A stretch of DNA of 64,000 bases from Pseudoalteromonas sp. SMS1 (lineage in GTDB: Bacteria > Pseudomonadota > Gammaproteobacteria > Enterobacterales > Alteromonadaceae): assembly GCF_021530565.1 (NCBI RefSeq), contig NZ_JAKGBI010000006.1, positions 186,001 through 250,000 of the forward strand, in the 5' to 3' direction. Both the position numbers and the translations under genes were made by a program. Under the pieces are notes generated by a model that worked only from the letters and a program-made list of their open reading frames with translations, searched no databases and was not told the DNA's origin. Every line of letters begins with the position of its first letter. The first letter of the stretch is position 1. This document shows, one piece after another, positions 27,004-36,117 of this stretch.

Positions 27004-27858
27004 TTAACTTGCAAACCCATCTGGCATTGCTGTGTGTCCTTTATTGACCGCCAGTCGCGTGATCGCTTCCGACATTTTCGGGTATTGTAGTTTAAGCGCT
27101 TCATGATCTGCGGCTTCAAAACAATCTCCCGTAAAGCCAGGCGCCATCGTACAACCAAATATGGCATAGTCTCCACCGGGTCGTACCTCACCGGCTTGCC
27201 ACACGCCCGCAGGGATACGACACTGTATGAGCTGCCCCTGAGAAAAGTCAGTTCCCATAACCACCGTTTGCGTATTTCCATCGGGGTACAATAGATACAA
27301 ACAAAAGGGGTCTCCAGCGTAAAAATGCCAAATTTCGTCATGATTCAGACGATGAAAACAAGACACACTCTTGAGCGGGTGACAGTACATCCCAATCATG
27401 GCCGTGCCAGCGGGCTTCTCTCCTGCTACCTCAGTGTCTGCACGCCATGTGCTTTTGTATAATGTTCCTTCAACTGGCAATCTTGAAAATCGGTAGTGGG
27501 CTAACACATCAAGCAATGGATCGTCTAAGTCTTGATGAATAAAGTGACGGTATTCGAGTACATCAACGATGGCATCGGTGTTAAGTTGCCCGTAAATGTG
27601 CGGAAAATATTGCTCACAGTGCGCAATCGGAACACTCGGTGCCTCATATTTAATTTCAGCTTCCACTAACCTCGCATCCACAACCGCCACATACACGCAT
27701 TCGTGAGTTGCATAAAACCGCTGATAAACGGCACTGACTTGACCCGCCGTACACGCGTGAATAAAGCCTTCACTTTGTAACGTAGGCGAACTGTGAAAAG
27801 GCTGGTTTAAATCTATGTCACGCTCAAGCGCGAGTATAAATAGGGCATTTGATGGCAT
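27004..27858 (-). CDS. DUF952-DUF985 (cupin) fusion protein
   Basis: About 284 residues from ATG 27858, which has AAGGAC seven bases upstream; an in-frame start 57 bases earlier lacks one. Residues ~1-105 look like DUF952 (LQSEGFIHACTAGQVSAVYQ, the typical GFIHcs motif). Residues ~115-270 are a DUF985/cupin_5 domain: EGTLYKSTWRADT, IGMYCHPLKSVSCFHRLNHD, EIWHFYAGDP, GVWQAGEV and GCTMAPGFTGDCFE. DUF985 cupins bind small ligands or metals; the DUF952 family is uncharacterised. Both are soluble. The fusion is clean with no stop between. It is followed 86 bp upstream by a GNAT gene on the same strand. Confidence 0.82.
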   Translation of the reverse strand: MPSNALFILALERDIDLNQPFHSSPTLQSEGFIHACTAGQVSAVYQRFYATHECVYVAVVDARLVEAEIKYEAPSVPIAHCEQYFPHIYGQLNTDAIVDVLEYRHFIHQDLDDPLLDVLAHYRFSRLPVEGTLYKSTWRADTEVAGEKPAGTAMIGMYCHPLKSVSCFHRLNHDEIWHFYAGDPFCLYLLYPDGNTQTVVMGTDFSQGQLIQCRIPAGVWQAGEVRPGGDYAIFGCTMAPGFTGDCFEAADHEALKLQYPKMSEAITRLAVNKGHTAMPDGFAS

Positions 27859-27944
27859 GATAAAAGTCCTTACAAATCTAACAAAAACGGGGTGTGTTGT
27901 GACAAGATTGAGCACTCCAAATGGGGCACTCCCCCAAGCAGCGA

Positions 27945-28814
27945 TTACCCAATTTCAAATGATGCTACACCAAACATGCGATGCAACGGCAAACTCGGCG
28001 CTGATTTTGTGTACATCCTCGCGGTTTCAAAAGCAATACTCATACCGAGCGATTTTGCCATAGATACAGCCTCTTGATTGCACTCAGGTACATCCAAATA
28101 TACAGTGTCAGCTTTGTCACTGTCCACAGCACGCGCTATCAAAGCCCCTACTAGGGCTTTCGCATCGACTTGATTTTCAGCATAGAGAGGACCTATCTTA
28201 TAACCGCACTCGCAGGCTCGGATCACTCCATACCCAGTGATCCCATCAGGTGTATTAATCACCAATGCATGGGCGTTTGATTGGATGCGCCACTGCTGGT
28301 TAAATCTCTTTCGGTCTGCGGGAAAAAAGGGGGCTTCAAAGGTTTGAATGCACACTGGTTCAAATTCTGAGGTGATGTGCGGTGACAGATGTGAAGCTAC
28401 ATCAAACTGGGATGCTTTAAATACGCCTTGATATCTAATATTGCGATAGGCCAATTCAAATCCAGATTTACGATAATTGTCCTGTTGTTCAACGACCCCA
28501 TCCAACCCGACATTGCAGCCATCTAAGTAGGCCATCGCAGCTTGCCAAAGTGCATAACCATACCCTTTGCCACGATATTCCGGTTTTACTATGTAAAATC
28601 CGATAAAGCCAAACTCTTTGCTATATTTAATCGCGGAGATCACGGCAACTGGCTCGCCTTCAACCAGCCCGATTAAAAAGCCCTTTGGGTCCGCCAGACA
28701 GTAGCTTTGAGCGTCGTTTTTACCGGGATTCCAGCCTTCTTTTTCGGCCCAGCTCACAGCAAGCTCGACTTCGTCTTTGCGCATTGTTCTTATCTGATAA
28801 TTTTCCTTGCTCAT
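27945..28814 (-). CDS. GNAT acetyltransferase with C-terminal YitH-like domain
   Basis: About 289 residues from ATG 28814, with AGAAGG eight bases upstream. Residues ~1-130 form a GNAT domain with the acetyl-CoA loop VKPEYRGKGYGYALWQAA (V/I-x-x-x-x-R-G-x-G-Y/I-G). Residues ~145-285 look like the acetyltransferase_18 or YitH/HisN-like C-terminal half (NAHALVINTPDGITGYGVIR, IGPLYAENQVDAKALVGALI, VYLDVPECNQEAVSMAKSLG). These two-lobed enzymes acetylate unknown small substrates. It may share a transcript with the DUF952-DUF985 gene downstream. Confidence 0.85.
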   Translation of the reverse strand: MSKENYQIRTMRKDEVELAVSWAEKEGWNPGKNDAQSYCLADPKGFLIGLVEGEPVAVISAIKYSKEFGFIGFYIVKPEYRGKGYGYALWQAAMAYLDGCNVGLDGVVEQQDNYRKSGFELAYRNIRYQGVFKASQFDVASHLSPHITSEFEPVCIQTFEAPFFPADRKRFNQQWRIQSNAHALVINTPDGITGYGVIRACECGYKIGPLYAENQVDAKALVGALIARAVDSDKADTVYLDVPECNQEAVSMAKSLGMSIAFETARMYTKSAPSLPLHRMFGVASFEIG

Positions 28815-28920
28815 TAGCAAAACCTTCTCGTGTCATTTAGCAACACTTTACCCCATATTGTGGGGCATTTTAACTAAGCGCAAAGTACCACTTTGAGCAA
28901 AAGAATAATGACTATTTCAT

Positions 28921-28953
28921 GCTCAGTAACCAAAGAACATAGGGTTACTGAGC
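28921..28953 (-). terminator. Hairpin after the LNS2 gene
   Basis: GCTCAGTAACC (28921-28931) is the exact complement of GGTTACTGAGC (28943-28953), with an 11-base loop. It lies eight bases beyond the - strand stop of the LNS2 gene. No strong T-run follows, so it may be a weak terminator or a 3' stabilising structure. Confidence 0.45.
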
Positions 28954-28960
28954 TCAATGG

Positions 28961-29929
28961 TTACTCACATTCTGCTGCTGGAAATGTATCAACATGCGTT
29001 TGAATATGCTGATAATAATGGTTGTTATTAATTGCGGTTGTGCCGTAATGACCTGCATCACTGCCAATTGTAAAACTATTCTGGCCACCTAACCCAGCAC
29101 GGATAAATGCCTCTGCATCCGTTTTAGCGTTGCCATATGCTCTGACGATATTCAACCCTTGAGCTTGCAAGTAATTAATTTCACTTATTTTGTATTCTGC
29201 GGTACGAAATAGACTGGTTTCGTTACTCAAAGAGGTTCTTAAAAAGCCTTGTGGTAACCCCATCCAATCTAACCAATCACGGGTCCCTTTAGCGTACCAA
29301 TACACTCTCGCGGTCAAATAAACGGGCTGATAACCTAAGTCTAGATAACGCCTTACTAAAGAATAAGCCCCTTCTTTTTGGTCCGCTCTATCTATCCCGG
29401 TGTAATCACCTATTTGTTCTGCATCGGACTCTGTGAGCGTGCCATCTATATCAAACAATACCGCAGGCGTATTCGGTTGCACCACCGTAACATACCCTTG
29501 CGCACCCGTACCATCAGCGGGTACACCTGCGTAAATGCGATATTGCCCAGCACTTAATCCTGGCAAAGATAACGTCGCCTTACCATCACTGTTGGTCACT
29601 GCGTCAGTTAAAAATCGCCAATCGCTGTCTTGCTGAGAGCGAATATAAAATTTGACTGTCTCGTATTCCAAATCCTTGTGTGCCACAGCGCCATAATCAA
29701 ATTTAGCCGTTACTTGAAACGAAGTGCCCTCTGCGACGACTTGGTCATGCACCATGTGGAATTCAGGCAACCATGTTATCAGCTTGTTAAATCTATTTCT
29801 GTAACCCGTATCTGGCATCACAGGCGCAACCATTTTGGTGTCTAACCATGCCAAGTCAGGACAGGCAGGCAATGCACTCACATTACTGGAAAAACCAGCA
29901 GCTAAAATTATGTAACCAAGTAATTTCAT
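28961..29929 (-). CDS. Exported LNS2 (lipin/Ned1/Smp2-like) phosphatase-fold protein
   Basis: A 322-residue protein with a signal peptide (MKLLGYIILAAGFSSNVSAL). Residues ~60-150 look like a beta-sandwich (FQVTAKFDYGAVAHKDLEYE, GLSAGQYRIYAG). Residues ~155-310 are an LNS2 domain of the HAD superfamily: AVLFDIDGTLTESD is the DxDGTxTxSD motif, followed by YQPVYLTARVYWYAKGTRDW (motif II region), LPQGFLRTS and KISEINYL, then a late acidic motif AYGNAKTDAEAF. Eukaryotic lipins use this fold as phosphatidate phosphatases; bacterial exported versions are uncharacterised. The substrate could be a phospholipid or phosphoinositide in the periplasm or outside the cell, as an inference. Confidence 0.85.
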   Translation of the reverse strand: MKLLGYIILAAGFSSNVSALPACPDLAWLDTKMVAPVMPDTGYRNRFNKLITWLPEFHMVHDQVVAEGTSFQVTAKFDYGAVAHKDLEYETVKFYIRSQQDSDWRFLTDAVTNSDGKATLSLPGLSAGQYRIYAGVPADGTGAQGYVTVVQPNTPAVLFDIDGTLTESDAEQIGDYTGIDRADQKEGAYSLVRRYLDLGYQPVYLTARVYWYAKGTRDWLDWMGLPQGFLRTSLSNETSLFRTAEYKISEINYLQAQGLNIVRAYGNAKTDAEAFIRAGLGGQNSFTIGSDAGHYGTTAINNNHYYQHIQTHVDTFPAAECE

Positions 29930-30106
29930 TCTTATCCCTTAATTCAAAATTTTTAGAGAGAGTAAATACACTAGATTACAAAATTATTAACAAATATTTA
30001 TCTTTTACAAAATTTTAGAGAAAATTTTTTGAATTATTTTTTTCGCAAGGCAAATTACGGCCGCAATGGACCTATCACGTCTGGGGGGCAAAAAATAGGT
30101 GCCCTG

Positions 30107-30709
30107 CTATTTCCGAGCAAAGGTATCCAACGGTTGTTTTGTTTGAGGGTACTTCAAATAACGCCTATGCCCTTCATATTCCGATGCAATCCAGCCATAT
30201 TGTGCATGAGAGCGAAACAAATATTCTCCACTTTGTGTTTTAAATCGTCCGGACACGGATAGTCCCGATAGTTTGAGCTCTAGCACAGTGCGCTTTTGCA
30301 GATCGTCAAGTAAGTGACCAAAAACCGACAAATTTCCCAGTTTTTCGTTGCGAGTATCGCTGATAGAGATAATAAAACTACGCTGCAATTGAGGTACATA
30401 AAAGGCGATAGTATCGTGTTTTTTCAACTGCTTAATACGCCGAATATCAAACTCAATGTAGGCTTGACTAATATATTGGTGGTTTTTTAATAGCGCTTTT
30501 TCGGCATTAGTGGAGGTTTTGTTGATAACCAGGTAGTTTTCTTGAGGTTCATCCAGCAGTTTATCTATCGTAGAGCGAGGCGAAAACGTCCCCTGCTCAC
30601 TAGAGATCACAGTGTAGTATTTCAATCCATTTGCACACACATCACTAAAAGCTCCCCAAATGAGGCACCCTGTTAGCAATAATACTGCGCTGGCTAATCC
30701 CTTATACAT
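30107..30709 (-). CDS. Hypothetical exported protein, 200 aa
   Basis: Not recognised. The N-terminus MYKGLASAVLLLTGCLIWGA contains a lipobox-like LTGC, but the hydrophobic run continues past it, so it may be either a lipoprotein or a normal signal peptide cleaved near CANG. The mature part is mixed beta, with polar strands (NYLVINKTSTNAEKALLKNH, YIEFDIRRIKQLKKHDTIAF and RSFIISISDTRNEKLGNLSV). No catalytic motif is visible. It stands alone between an LNS2 gene and a VanX-type gene with AT-rich spacers on both sides. Confidence 0.6.
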   Translation of the reverse strand: MYKGLASAVLLLTGCLIWGAFSDVCANGLKYYTVISSEQGTFSPRSTIDKLLDEPQENYLVINKTSTNAEKALLKNHQYISQAYIEFDIRRIKQLKKHDTIAFYVPQLQRSFIISISDTRNEKLGNLSVFGHLLDDLQKRTVLELKLSGLSVSGRFKTQSGEYLFRSHAQYGWIASEYEGHRRYLKYPQTKQPLDTFARK

Positions 30710-30906
30710 ATCACTATTTTAACAATTATAGATTATTTAGGTACAATAAAGGGTGAGTCAAAGTTATTCAAGTGGTTAGCGCCATTTATTAATCACAAAA
30801 TATTCACATTGGTATAAAGCCACTAGCTTGACTTACGCAACTTAATAACTTAATTAAATATTTACAGTTTACTTTTGTTTACAAACAACCGGACCTATAA
30901 AAGATA

Positions 30907-31575
30907 CTACTGTACTGGAAACGAGAAGTACTGATCTTTATGTGGTTCGTTTGCAAGCGTAAAATGCCACCATTCTTCAGAGAGGCCAATAAACCCTGAC
31001 TGACGCATCACGTGAGCTAATAACATACGATTGGCGCGCTGGCTGGCTGAAATACCCTGATAACTGGGCCAAGAAACAGGGGAAAAATAATCCCATTCAG
31101 AACCCATGTTTAATTCTTGTTTGGTGTTTAAATCCACTAATGTGACATCTAGGGTACTTCCACGAGAATGGCCGGAGCGGGCCGCAATATAACCGCGTTC
31201 AAACAATTCACTCTTGGGCACATCGGGGTAAAACTTCGCTTTGTTTTTCTTATCATCAAGCACCTTAGCCCAACGAACAAAGTGATCGACCGCTGGCTGG
31301 GGACGATAGCAATCAAATACTTTCAGACCGAGGCCAAATTCGCTTAATGTTTGCTGTGCCTTCATCACGCCCCTAGCAGCAGCTTGGCTTAACAAGCATT
31401 TTGGCGCTAAGTATCCATCGATACGTTTACCTACAAAATTATCTTCACCAAAGTATCTGATTTCGGTTTCGATACTTGGCACCCTTGATTTGATATCGAC
31501 AAATTCTGAGACGGATGCCTGCACGGCACACACCCCTGTAATAGCAACAAATCCAAGTATCATTCTCATATCCAT
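30907..31575 (-). CDS. Exported D-Ala-D-Ala dipeptidase (VanX/DdpX family)
   Basis: About 222 residues from ATG 31575 with GGAAG five bases upstream. A signal peptide (MRMILGFVAITGVCAVQAS) precedes the peptidase M15D domain: IRYFGEDNFVGKRIDGYLA, the arginine motif VFDCYRPQPAV, zinc ligands in SGHSRGSTLDVTLVD (SxHxxGxAxD, with Thr-Leu in place of the usual Ala) and the catalytic EEWWHFTL. It is a periplasmic zinc dipeptidase, likely for peptidoglycan D-Ala-D-Ala recycling. In a non-glycopeptide-producing marine bacterium a resistance role is unlikely. It stands alone. Confidence 0.9.
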   Translation of the reverse strand: MDMRMILGFVAITGVCAVQASVSEFVDIKSRVPSIETEIRYFGEDNFVGKRIDGYLAPKCLLSQAAARGVMKAQQTLSEFGLGLKVFDCYRPQPAVDHFVRWAKVLDDKKNKAKFYPDVPKSELFERGYIAARSGHSRGSTLDVTLVDLNTKQELNMGSEWDYFSPVSWPSYQGISASQRANRMLLAHVMRQSGFIGLSEEWWHFTLANEPHKDQYFSFPVQ

Positions 31576-31823
31576 ACCCACTTCCAAATTCCCCAACAAA
31601 CAACAGTTTGAAGGATAATTATGGAAGAAGTATGGACAGTATCAAGGCGATACAGAGAGCAACCTCGAAAAACACATATAAAATCGCCAGTAGCTGATTG
31701 TATGTACAATGAGTATAAGCAAGTGCTCGCTTACACTTTTTAACCAGTTTTGTACACTCTTTGACACTTTTTTGCCCAAAATGGCATATGCTTTTATGTA
31801 GACATCTTTGGGATGGAAAAATG

Positions 31824-32618
31824 CTATATGCATATCTTTTTCAGGGACGATGCCTTTTTCTCATGTGACCCTACCTTTTTATACTGAAATGCCGCTAGCA
31901 TCAAAAAAACCAAGCACATCAACAGTAATGCAAAAAAATGAAAGTATCCGCTGTACCCTTGCCCTAATCCCACACAGGCTAATCCAAGTTGAGATAAATG
32001 GTAGCTCGGTAAAAGCCAGGCAAACTGCTGCAAAAACTCAGGCATTAAAAATATGGGCAGCCAAAGTCCAGAGAGCATTGCCATAGGTAAAAATACCAAG
32101 TTAGTTATCGCAGATGCAGCTTTCGCAGTGAATTTAAGCCCAAGCGTTAGGCCGAGGAGACAAAAGGGGACCGTGCCTACAACCGCTAAAACCAGTAATG
32201 CCGTCAACTGTAGTAAATCAAGTTGTACGCCGCCGAGTAGCCAAGCAAAGACAAATAACAGCACTGAAATAACCACAGTAAATGCCACTGCACTTAAAGA
32301 TTTTGCAAACAAATAATACACGGTAGGCATAGGTGAAAGCAGTTTGAGTTCGAGCCACCCACTTTCTCTTTCTTGTGCCACATGCGCACCAAAGTTAAAC
32401 AGCGACGGTGCCATAAGACCGAATACCATATAGTTAATCATTGTGTAAGTACTTATCTCTACGCTTGATTGTGGCTTGTCTTGAACCATAAAGATGCCAA
32501 AAAATAGATAGAGCAGGACTGGAAATGCAACCGCAGGGACAACAAATCCAGGTGTTCTAAGTGCTGACAGCAAGTCCAGTTTAGTCTCTAAAAATAAGGT
32601 ATGAACGACACTTTTCAT
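31824..32618 (-). CDS. ABC-2 type transporter permease
   Basis: A 264-residue six-segment inner-membrane permease of the ABC-2 family (TYTMINYMVFGLMAPSLFNF and ERESGWLELKLLSPMPTVYY are typical), with the hydrophobic QLTALLVLAVVGTVPFCLLG and the WLPIFLMPEFLQQFAWLLPS blocks. Its start overlaps the stop of the ATPase gene by four bases (ATGA), so both form one bicistronic exporter. The C-terminus after residue ~250 is basic (KKVGSHEKKASSLKK). The substrate is unknown: drug, lipid and polysaccharide exporters share this design. Confidence 0.9.
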   Translation of the reverse strand: MKSVVHTLFLETKLDLLSALRTPGFVVPAVAFPVLLYLFFGIFMVQDKPQSSVEISTYTMINYMVFGLMAPSLFNFGAHVAQERESGWLELKLLSPMPTVYYLFAKSLSAVAFTVVISVLLFVFAWLLGGVQLDLLQLTALLVLAVVGTVPFCLLGLTLGLKFTAKAASAITNLVFLPMAMLSGLWLPIFLMPEFLQQFAWLLPSYHLSQLGLACVGLGQGYSGYFHFFALLLMCLVFLMLAAFQYKKVGSHEKKASSLKKICI

Positions 32619-33502
32619 GACAACTCCCCCTTTGTAATATCTATGAATGCCTGCGTAAGCGATAAAGGCGAAACTGATAACCCCTGCATTGGTACATTGT
32701 GGTGGTGCAAAATGCTGATCACATTAGCAGCATCATCTGTTGCGATATAAATTTGGTTCCCCGCCTTGTGCACCGCAAACATGGGAAGTAGCGCTCTAAT
32801 TGTTGCCTCGGAAAACTCGCTCACAAAACGGAGTTCACTGCGTTGTTGTTTGGCTTTCAACTGGCTAGGTGTGCCATGGGTAACGACTTCTCCCGCGCGT
32901 AATATCAACACTTGATCCGTCACTGACTCAACTTCATGCAAGTTATGCGTCGTCAGAATGACGGTCGTTCCCTGTTGTTTAAGCTGGATGATTCGTGCCC
33001 ATAACCGCCGTCGCATATGCACATCCATCCCCAATGTTGGTTCATCTAAAAAAACCAGCTTAGGCTGACCAATTAACGCCAGACTGAACAATAAACGTTG
33101 CTTTTCTCCACCTGAGAGTTCACCAAAAAAAGTCGACTTTTGTGATTCTAATTCAGCCAATTGTAAAGCCCCTTGCCAACTCATAGGGGTATGGTAATAA
33201 CTTCTAAAAAGCTGAATAAACTCAATCACCCGAATGTTACTCGGTAGTGACCCCACTTGTAACATTGCGCCCACTTGGTTTTTTATTTCGGATGTTCCCG
33301 GCTGGTGACCCAATACGGAGATATGGCCTGATGTAGGGTTTAGTCGCCCTAATAGCAGCTTCACGAGCGTTGTTTTACCTGCGCCATTTTCGCCAATAAT
33401 AGAATAAATATTGCCTGAGGCGAGCTGACAAGTAATGTTCCTGATAGCTTCACTGTTTGTGTATGAAAAACTAACTTGCTCTAAATTGACTGCCCAATTC
33501 AT
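32615..33502 (-). CDS. ABC transporter ATPase, exporter type
   Basis: A 295-residue ATPase with Walker A GENGAGKTT, signature LSGGEKQRLLFSLALIG, Walker B LVFLDEPTLGMDV and H-loop LTTHNLHEVESV. The C-terminal ~75 residues are a tail common in NatA/CcmA-like ABC-2 exporters. It partners the permease whose start overlaps its end. A 224-bp gap separates it from the ABC1-kinase gene, so its promoter probably lies just beyond 33502. The substrate is unknown. Confidence 0.92.
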   Translation of the reverse strand: MNWAVNLEQVSFSYTNSEAIRNITCQLASGNIYSIIGENGAGKTTLVKLLLGRLNPTSGHISVLGHQPGTSEIKNQVGAMLQVGSLPSNIRVIEFIQLFRSYYHTPMSWQGALQLAELESQKSTFFGELSGGEKQRLLFSLALIGQPKLVFLDEPTLGMDVHMRRRLWARIIQLKQQGTTVILTTHNLHEVESVTDQVLILRAGEVVTHGTPSQLKAKQQRSELRFVSEFSEATIRALLPMFAVHKAGNQIYIATDDAANVISILHHHNVPMQGLSVSPLSLTQAFIDITKGELS

Positions 33503-33726
33503 TACGCTCCCTTAGACCCATAATACAAGGTCTTTATTTTCGATACATGCAGTATGAAAAAAAGGCCTCATATTGTTGAGTGAGGGTTGTCATAAAATCA
33601 GATGACTTTTGTCAGAGTAGAAACAACACAACAAATGATTGCCCAACGGGCAGCTGATAAGTTTGCATCTCTACGTTGCCGAGTTAAGGCGCGTACGACA
33701 AAAAATGGCCATACGCCTAGCAAACA

Positions 33727-35049
33727 TTAGGATGAGCTGGGGAGCTCAAATTGACTAAATAACGCAGCGACATTTACTTTGGCTTCAAGTCTCGCTGCAA
33801 TTAAATAGAGACCCGCTAGTTTACGATGAATAAACAACGCATCCACGGGAGGTGTATGCCATTCTCCCTCACGTGTGCTTAATGACATGCCCTTGTCTCT
33901 GATCCTCATCGCCACATCACTTGTTGCAAAATCATATGGCTGCTTTGCTCTTAGCGGCTCTGTCGCCATAAAAAATAGTGCTAGTACCATTTCTTTATAA
34001 GCGTCGTCTATTTGCTCACCAAAGTATCCGATCTGCTGCACCGCTTCAGCCATCAACGCTCTGTCGTTTTCCAACCCCGCCTTGAGTAATTTCCAATAAC
34101 CCTCGACCAAGTTGTCATCGATACTGCGGGATGCCCCAAAATCCAACAAAACTAACTGTTTCTGCTGCATATTATAAGCGTAGTTTGCGAGGTTAGGATC
34201 ACTTTGTACAGTCTGTAGTTCGAACATTTCAATGAAGAATAGTAAGATTAGATCACTGGCAAGTTTATCTCGTAATTCAACGCTTGCATCAGTAAAGTCA
34301 TCTAAAGGTTGTCCATCTACATATTCCATAGCAAGGATACAGCCCGTTGAGTATTCTGGATAATATCGAGGAACTTTAAACTGCGGGTAAGGTGCTAGAC
34401 CATCCGCAAACTCAACTAATCGCTGCCCCTCTATTTGATAGTTTGTCTCAACCAAGAGCTGCTTTTTAGCCTCCATCATCAACGGCTCTATTGCGACTTG
34501 TTTTGGCATAAGTCCAGAAAGTTTTATTAACATCGCCACATTGTCCACATCACTATCGATACTACTTGCAACGCCTGGGTATTGAATTTTGAGCGCTAAC
34601 TTTTTGCCCGACTCCGTTGTAGCCTCGTGCACTTGGCCGATTGACGCGCGCGCAAAACTACGAAGTTCTATATGACTAAACTTATCGAGCCAATCGACCC
34701 CCCAGTTGCTTTTTAATAACGCGATTAACTGTTTGTGGGGCATTGGCTGTGCATCTGCACGTAGCTTTTCCAACAGTGTAGCTAGCTCTTTTGGCAATAA
34801 ATCGCCCGCATCCATAGACAAAAGCTGACCTAACTTCATAGCTGCGCCTCGTAAGTGCGCAAGTTTATCTGCTATGGCGTGAATATTCTTAGGCTGAAGT
34901 AACAAATCCTTGCGCGACACTTGTCGACCCGTTAACACTTGTTTCGCACCGCTGATCATCACATTCGACGCGACTTTTCCTGCTAGCCCACCTAAATGCG
35001 CTAACCTAGATACTCGTGATGAAGGAACTTTCTTACTTTTTTCTGCCAT
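33727..35049 (-). CDS. ABC1/UbiB-family atypical protein kinase
   Basis: A 440-residue member of the ADCK/UbiB family. The diagnostic KxGQ motif is present (AAMKLGQLLSMDAGD), followed by the alanine-rich loop region ARASIGQVHEA, the ion-pair lysine in LALKIQYPG, the DVDNVAMLIKL helix, and the catalytic segment QSDPNLANYAYN with VLLDFGASR as the DFG. It has no obvious transmembrane segment. Relatives assist ubiquinone biosynthesis or lipid-linked processes by atypical kinase/ATPase activity. It is probably a paralogue of UbiB and not UbiB itself, since no ubiquinone gene is next to it and it lacks the C-terminal membrane helices. Confidence 0.88.
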   Translation of the reverse strand: MAEKSKKVPSSRVSRLAHLGGLAGKVASNVMISGAKQVLTGRQVSRKDLLLQPKNIHAIADKLAHLRGAAMKLGQLLSMDAGDLLPKELATLLEKLRADAQPMPHKQLIALLKSNWGVDWLDKFSHIELRSFARASIGQVHEATTESGKKLALKIQYPGVASSIDSDVDNVAMLIKLSGLMPKQVAIEPLMMEAKKQLLVETNYQIEGQRLVEFADGLAPYPQFKVPRYYPEYSTGCILAMEYVDGQPLDDFTDASVELRDKLASDLILLFFIEMFELQTVQSDPNLANYAYNMQQKQLVLLDFGASRSIDDNLVEGYWKLLKAGLENDRALMAEAVQQIGYFGEQIDDAYKEMVLALFFMATEPLRAKQPYDFATSDVAMRIRDKGMSLSTREGEWHTPPVDALFIHRKLAGLYLIAARLEAKVNVAALFSQFELPSSS

Positions 35050-35286
35050 ATATGCCTCAGAGTGCGTACAAAGATTTATGAGTATTTGTTAAAGGTACTT
35101 AAATGCCATAGCCATGGATCATTTTCATACTCAAGAAGCCGCCGATTGCCTATTAAAGTGCCCCAGTATAACAAACTTGCTCATAGAAGCGCCTCTCTCG
35201 CACCAAATAAAAGGATGACTTTTCTTAAACTATCAATACGCTATACTTAAGTCTGTTCAGTACAATAAAAGTTAATCGCACCTCAA

Positions 35287-36006
35287 ATGAAGTATCTGTT
35301 TGCAGCCTTAGTACTCGTATTTTCCAAGCAGCTAGTCGCTGAGCAATATCATTTTGTATCAATAAACTTTCTGATAGAGCAAGAAATTGGCCGCATTGTA
35401 CTACCAGAGATCTATAAACGCTTAGACATAGATATCAAGATTACCCCCCTCCCAGGAAAAAGAGCGCAATTTGAAGCAAGTACAGGCCTAAAACATGGTG
35501 AGATCATGCGGATATTCAGTTACGGAGAAGAGACCCCCAGCACAATTCGCGTACCAACCCCCTACTATTACCTTGAAACCATGGCATTTGTTAGAAAAGA
35601 CAGCGGCGTAAAGATAGATTCAGTAGACGCATTGAGAAACTATCATATCGTTAAGGTCAGAGGTGTAAAGCACACCAATAATATCACCAAAGGCATGAAG
35701 TACGTCGAAGATATGGATACCACGAAACAAATATTGAGACTTGTCTCGGCGGGCCTTGCAGATGTGGCACTCACCAATCGTATTGATGGTTTGGTCCAGT
35801 TAGACGAATTGGGGATTACCAATGTTGAGCCGCTTAACAAGAACTTAGCCGTGCTTGAGTTATTTCATTACATTCATGAATCTCAAAAACATCTGGTGCC
35901 GTTGGTCAATAACAAGATTATTGAAATGCAGCGCTCAGGCGAACTTGCTGCACTTATCTCAAAAGCCGAGCAACAGGTTATTAAAAACACACAGTATTTT
36001 CCTTAA
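35287..36006 (+). CDS. Periplasmic substrate-binding protein-like (SBP_bac_3)
   Basis: A 239-residue exported protein (signal peptide MKYLFAALVLVFSKQLVAEQ). The order VLPEIYKRLDIDIKITPLPG, KRAQFEAS, RVPTPYYYLETMAFVRKD, DALRNYHIVKVRGVK, and QILRLVSAGLADVALTNRID matches the amino-acid-type (family 3) binding fold, in the short form common in Alteromonadales without an associated permease. Ligand and partner are unknown; proteins of this kind are often sensors or orphan receptors. A 9-bp A/T-rich hairpin (36017-36037) follows the stop. Confidence 0.82.
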   Translation: MKYLFAALVLVFSKQLVAEQYHFVSINFLIEQEIGRIVLPEIYKRLDIDIKITPLPGKRAQFEASTGLKHGEIMRIFSYGEETPSTIRVPTPYYYLETMAFVRKDSGVKIDSVDALRNYHIVKVRGVKHTNNITKGMKYVEDMDTTKQILRLVSAGLADVALTNRIDGLVQLDELGITNVEPLNKNLAVLELFHYIHESQKHLVPLVNNKIIEMQRSGELAALISKAEQQVIKNTQYFP

Positions 36007-36016
36007 ATATGTAGAG

Positions 36017-36037
36017 TCATTCTTTAAAAAAGAATGA
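36017..36037 (+). terminator. Weak hairpin after the binding-protein gene
   Basis: TCATTCTTT (36017-36025) pairs perfectly with AAAGAATGA (36029-36037) around a three-base loop. The stem is A/T-rich and a T-run appears only about 10 bases later, so termination is plausible but not certain. Confidence 0.35.
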
Positions 36038-36117
36038 AACCATCGATTTTTGGCAATTTTATTCTACCAATAATAAATTTAAAGTAATTTCATTGACACT
36101 TAATCATTGAGATAACG

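Noticed and set aside
26994..27341. 115-aa - strand ORF overlapping the DUF952-DUF985 gene
   Set aside because: Different frame within a gene with clear cupin motifs; a shadow.
31642..31833. 63-aa - strand ORF between the VanX-type gene and the ABC-2 permease
   Set aside because: Overlaps the end of the permease gene, has no family match by eye and no good start signal.
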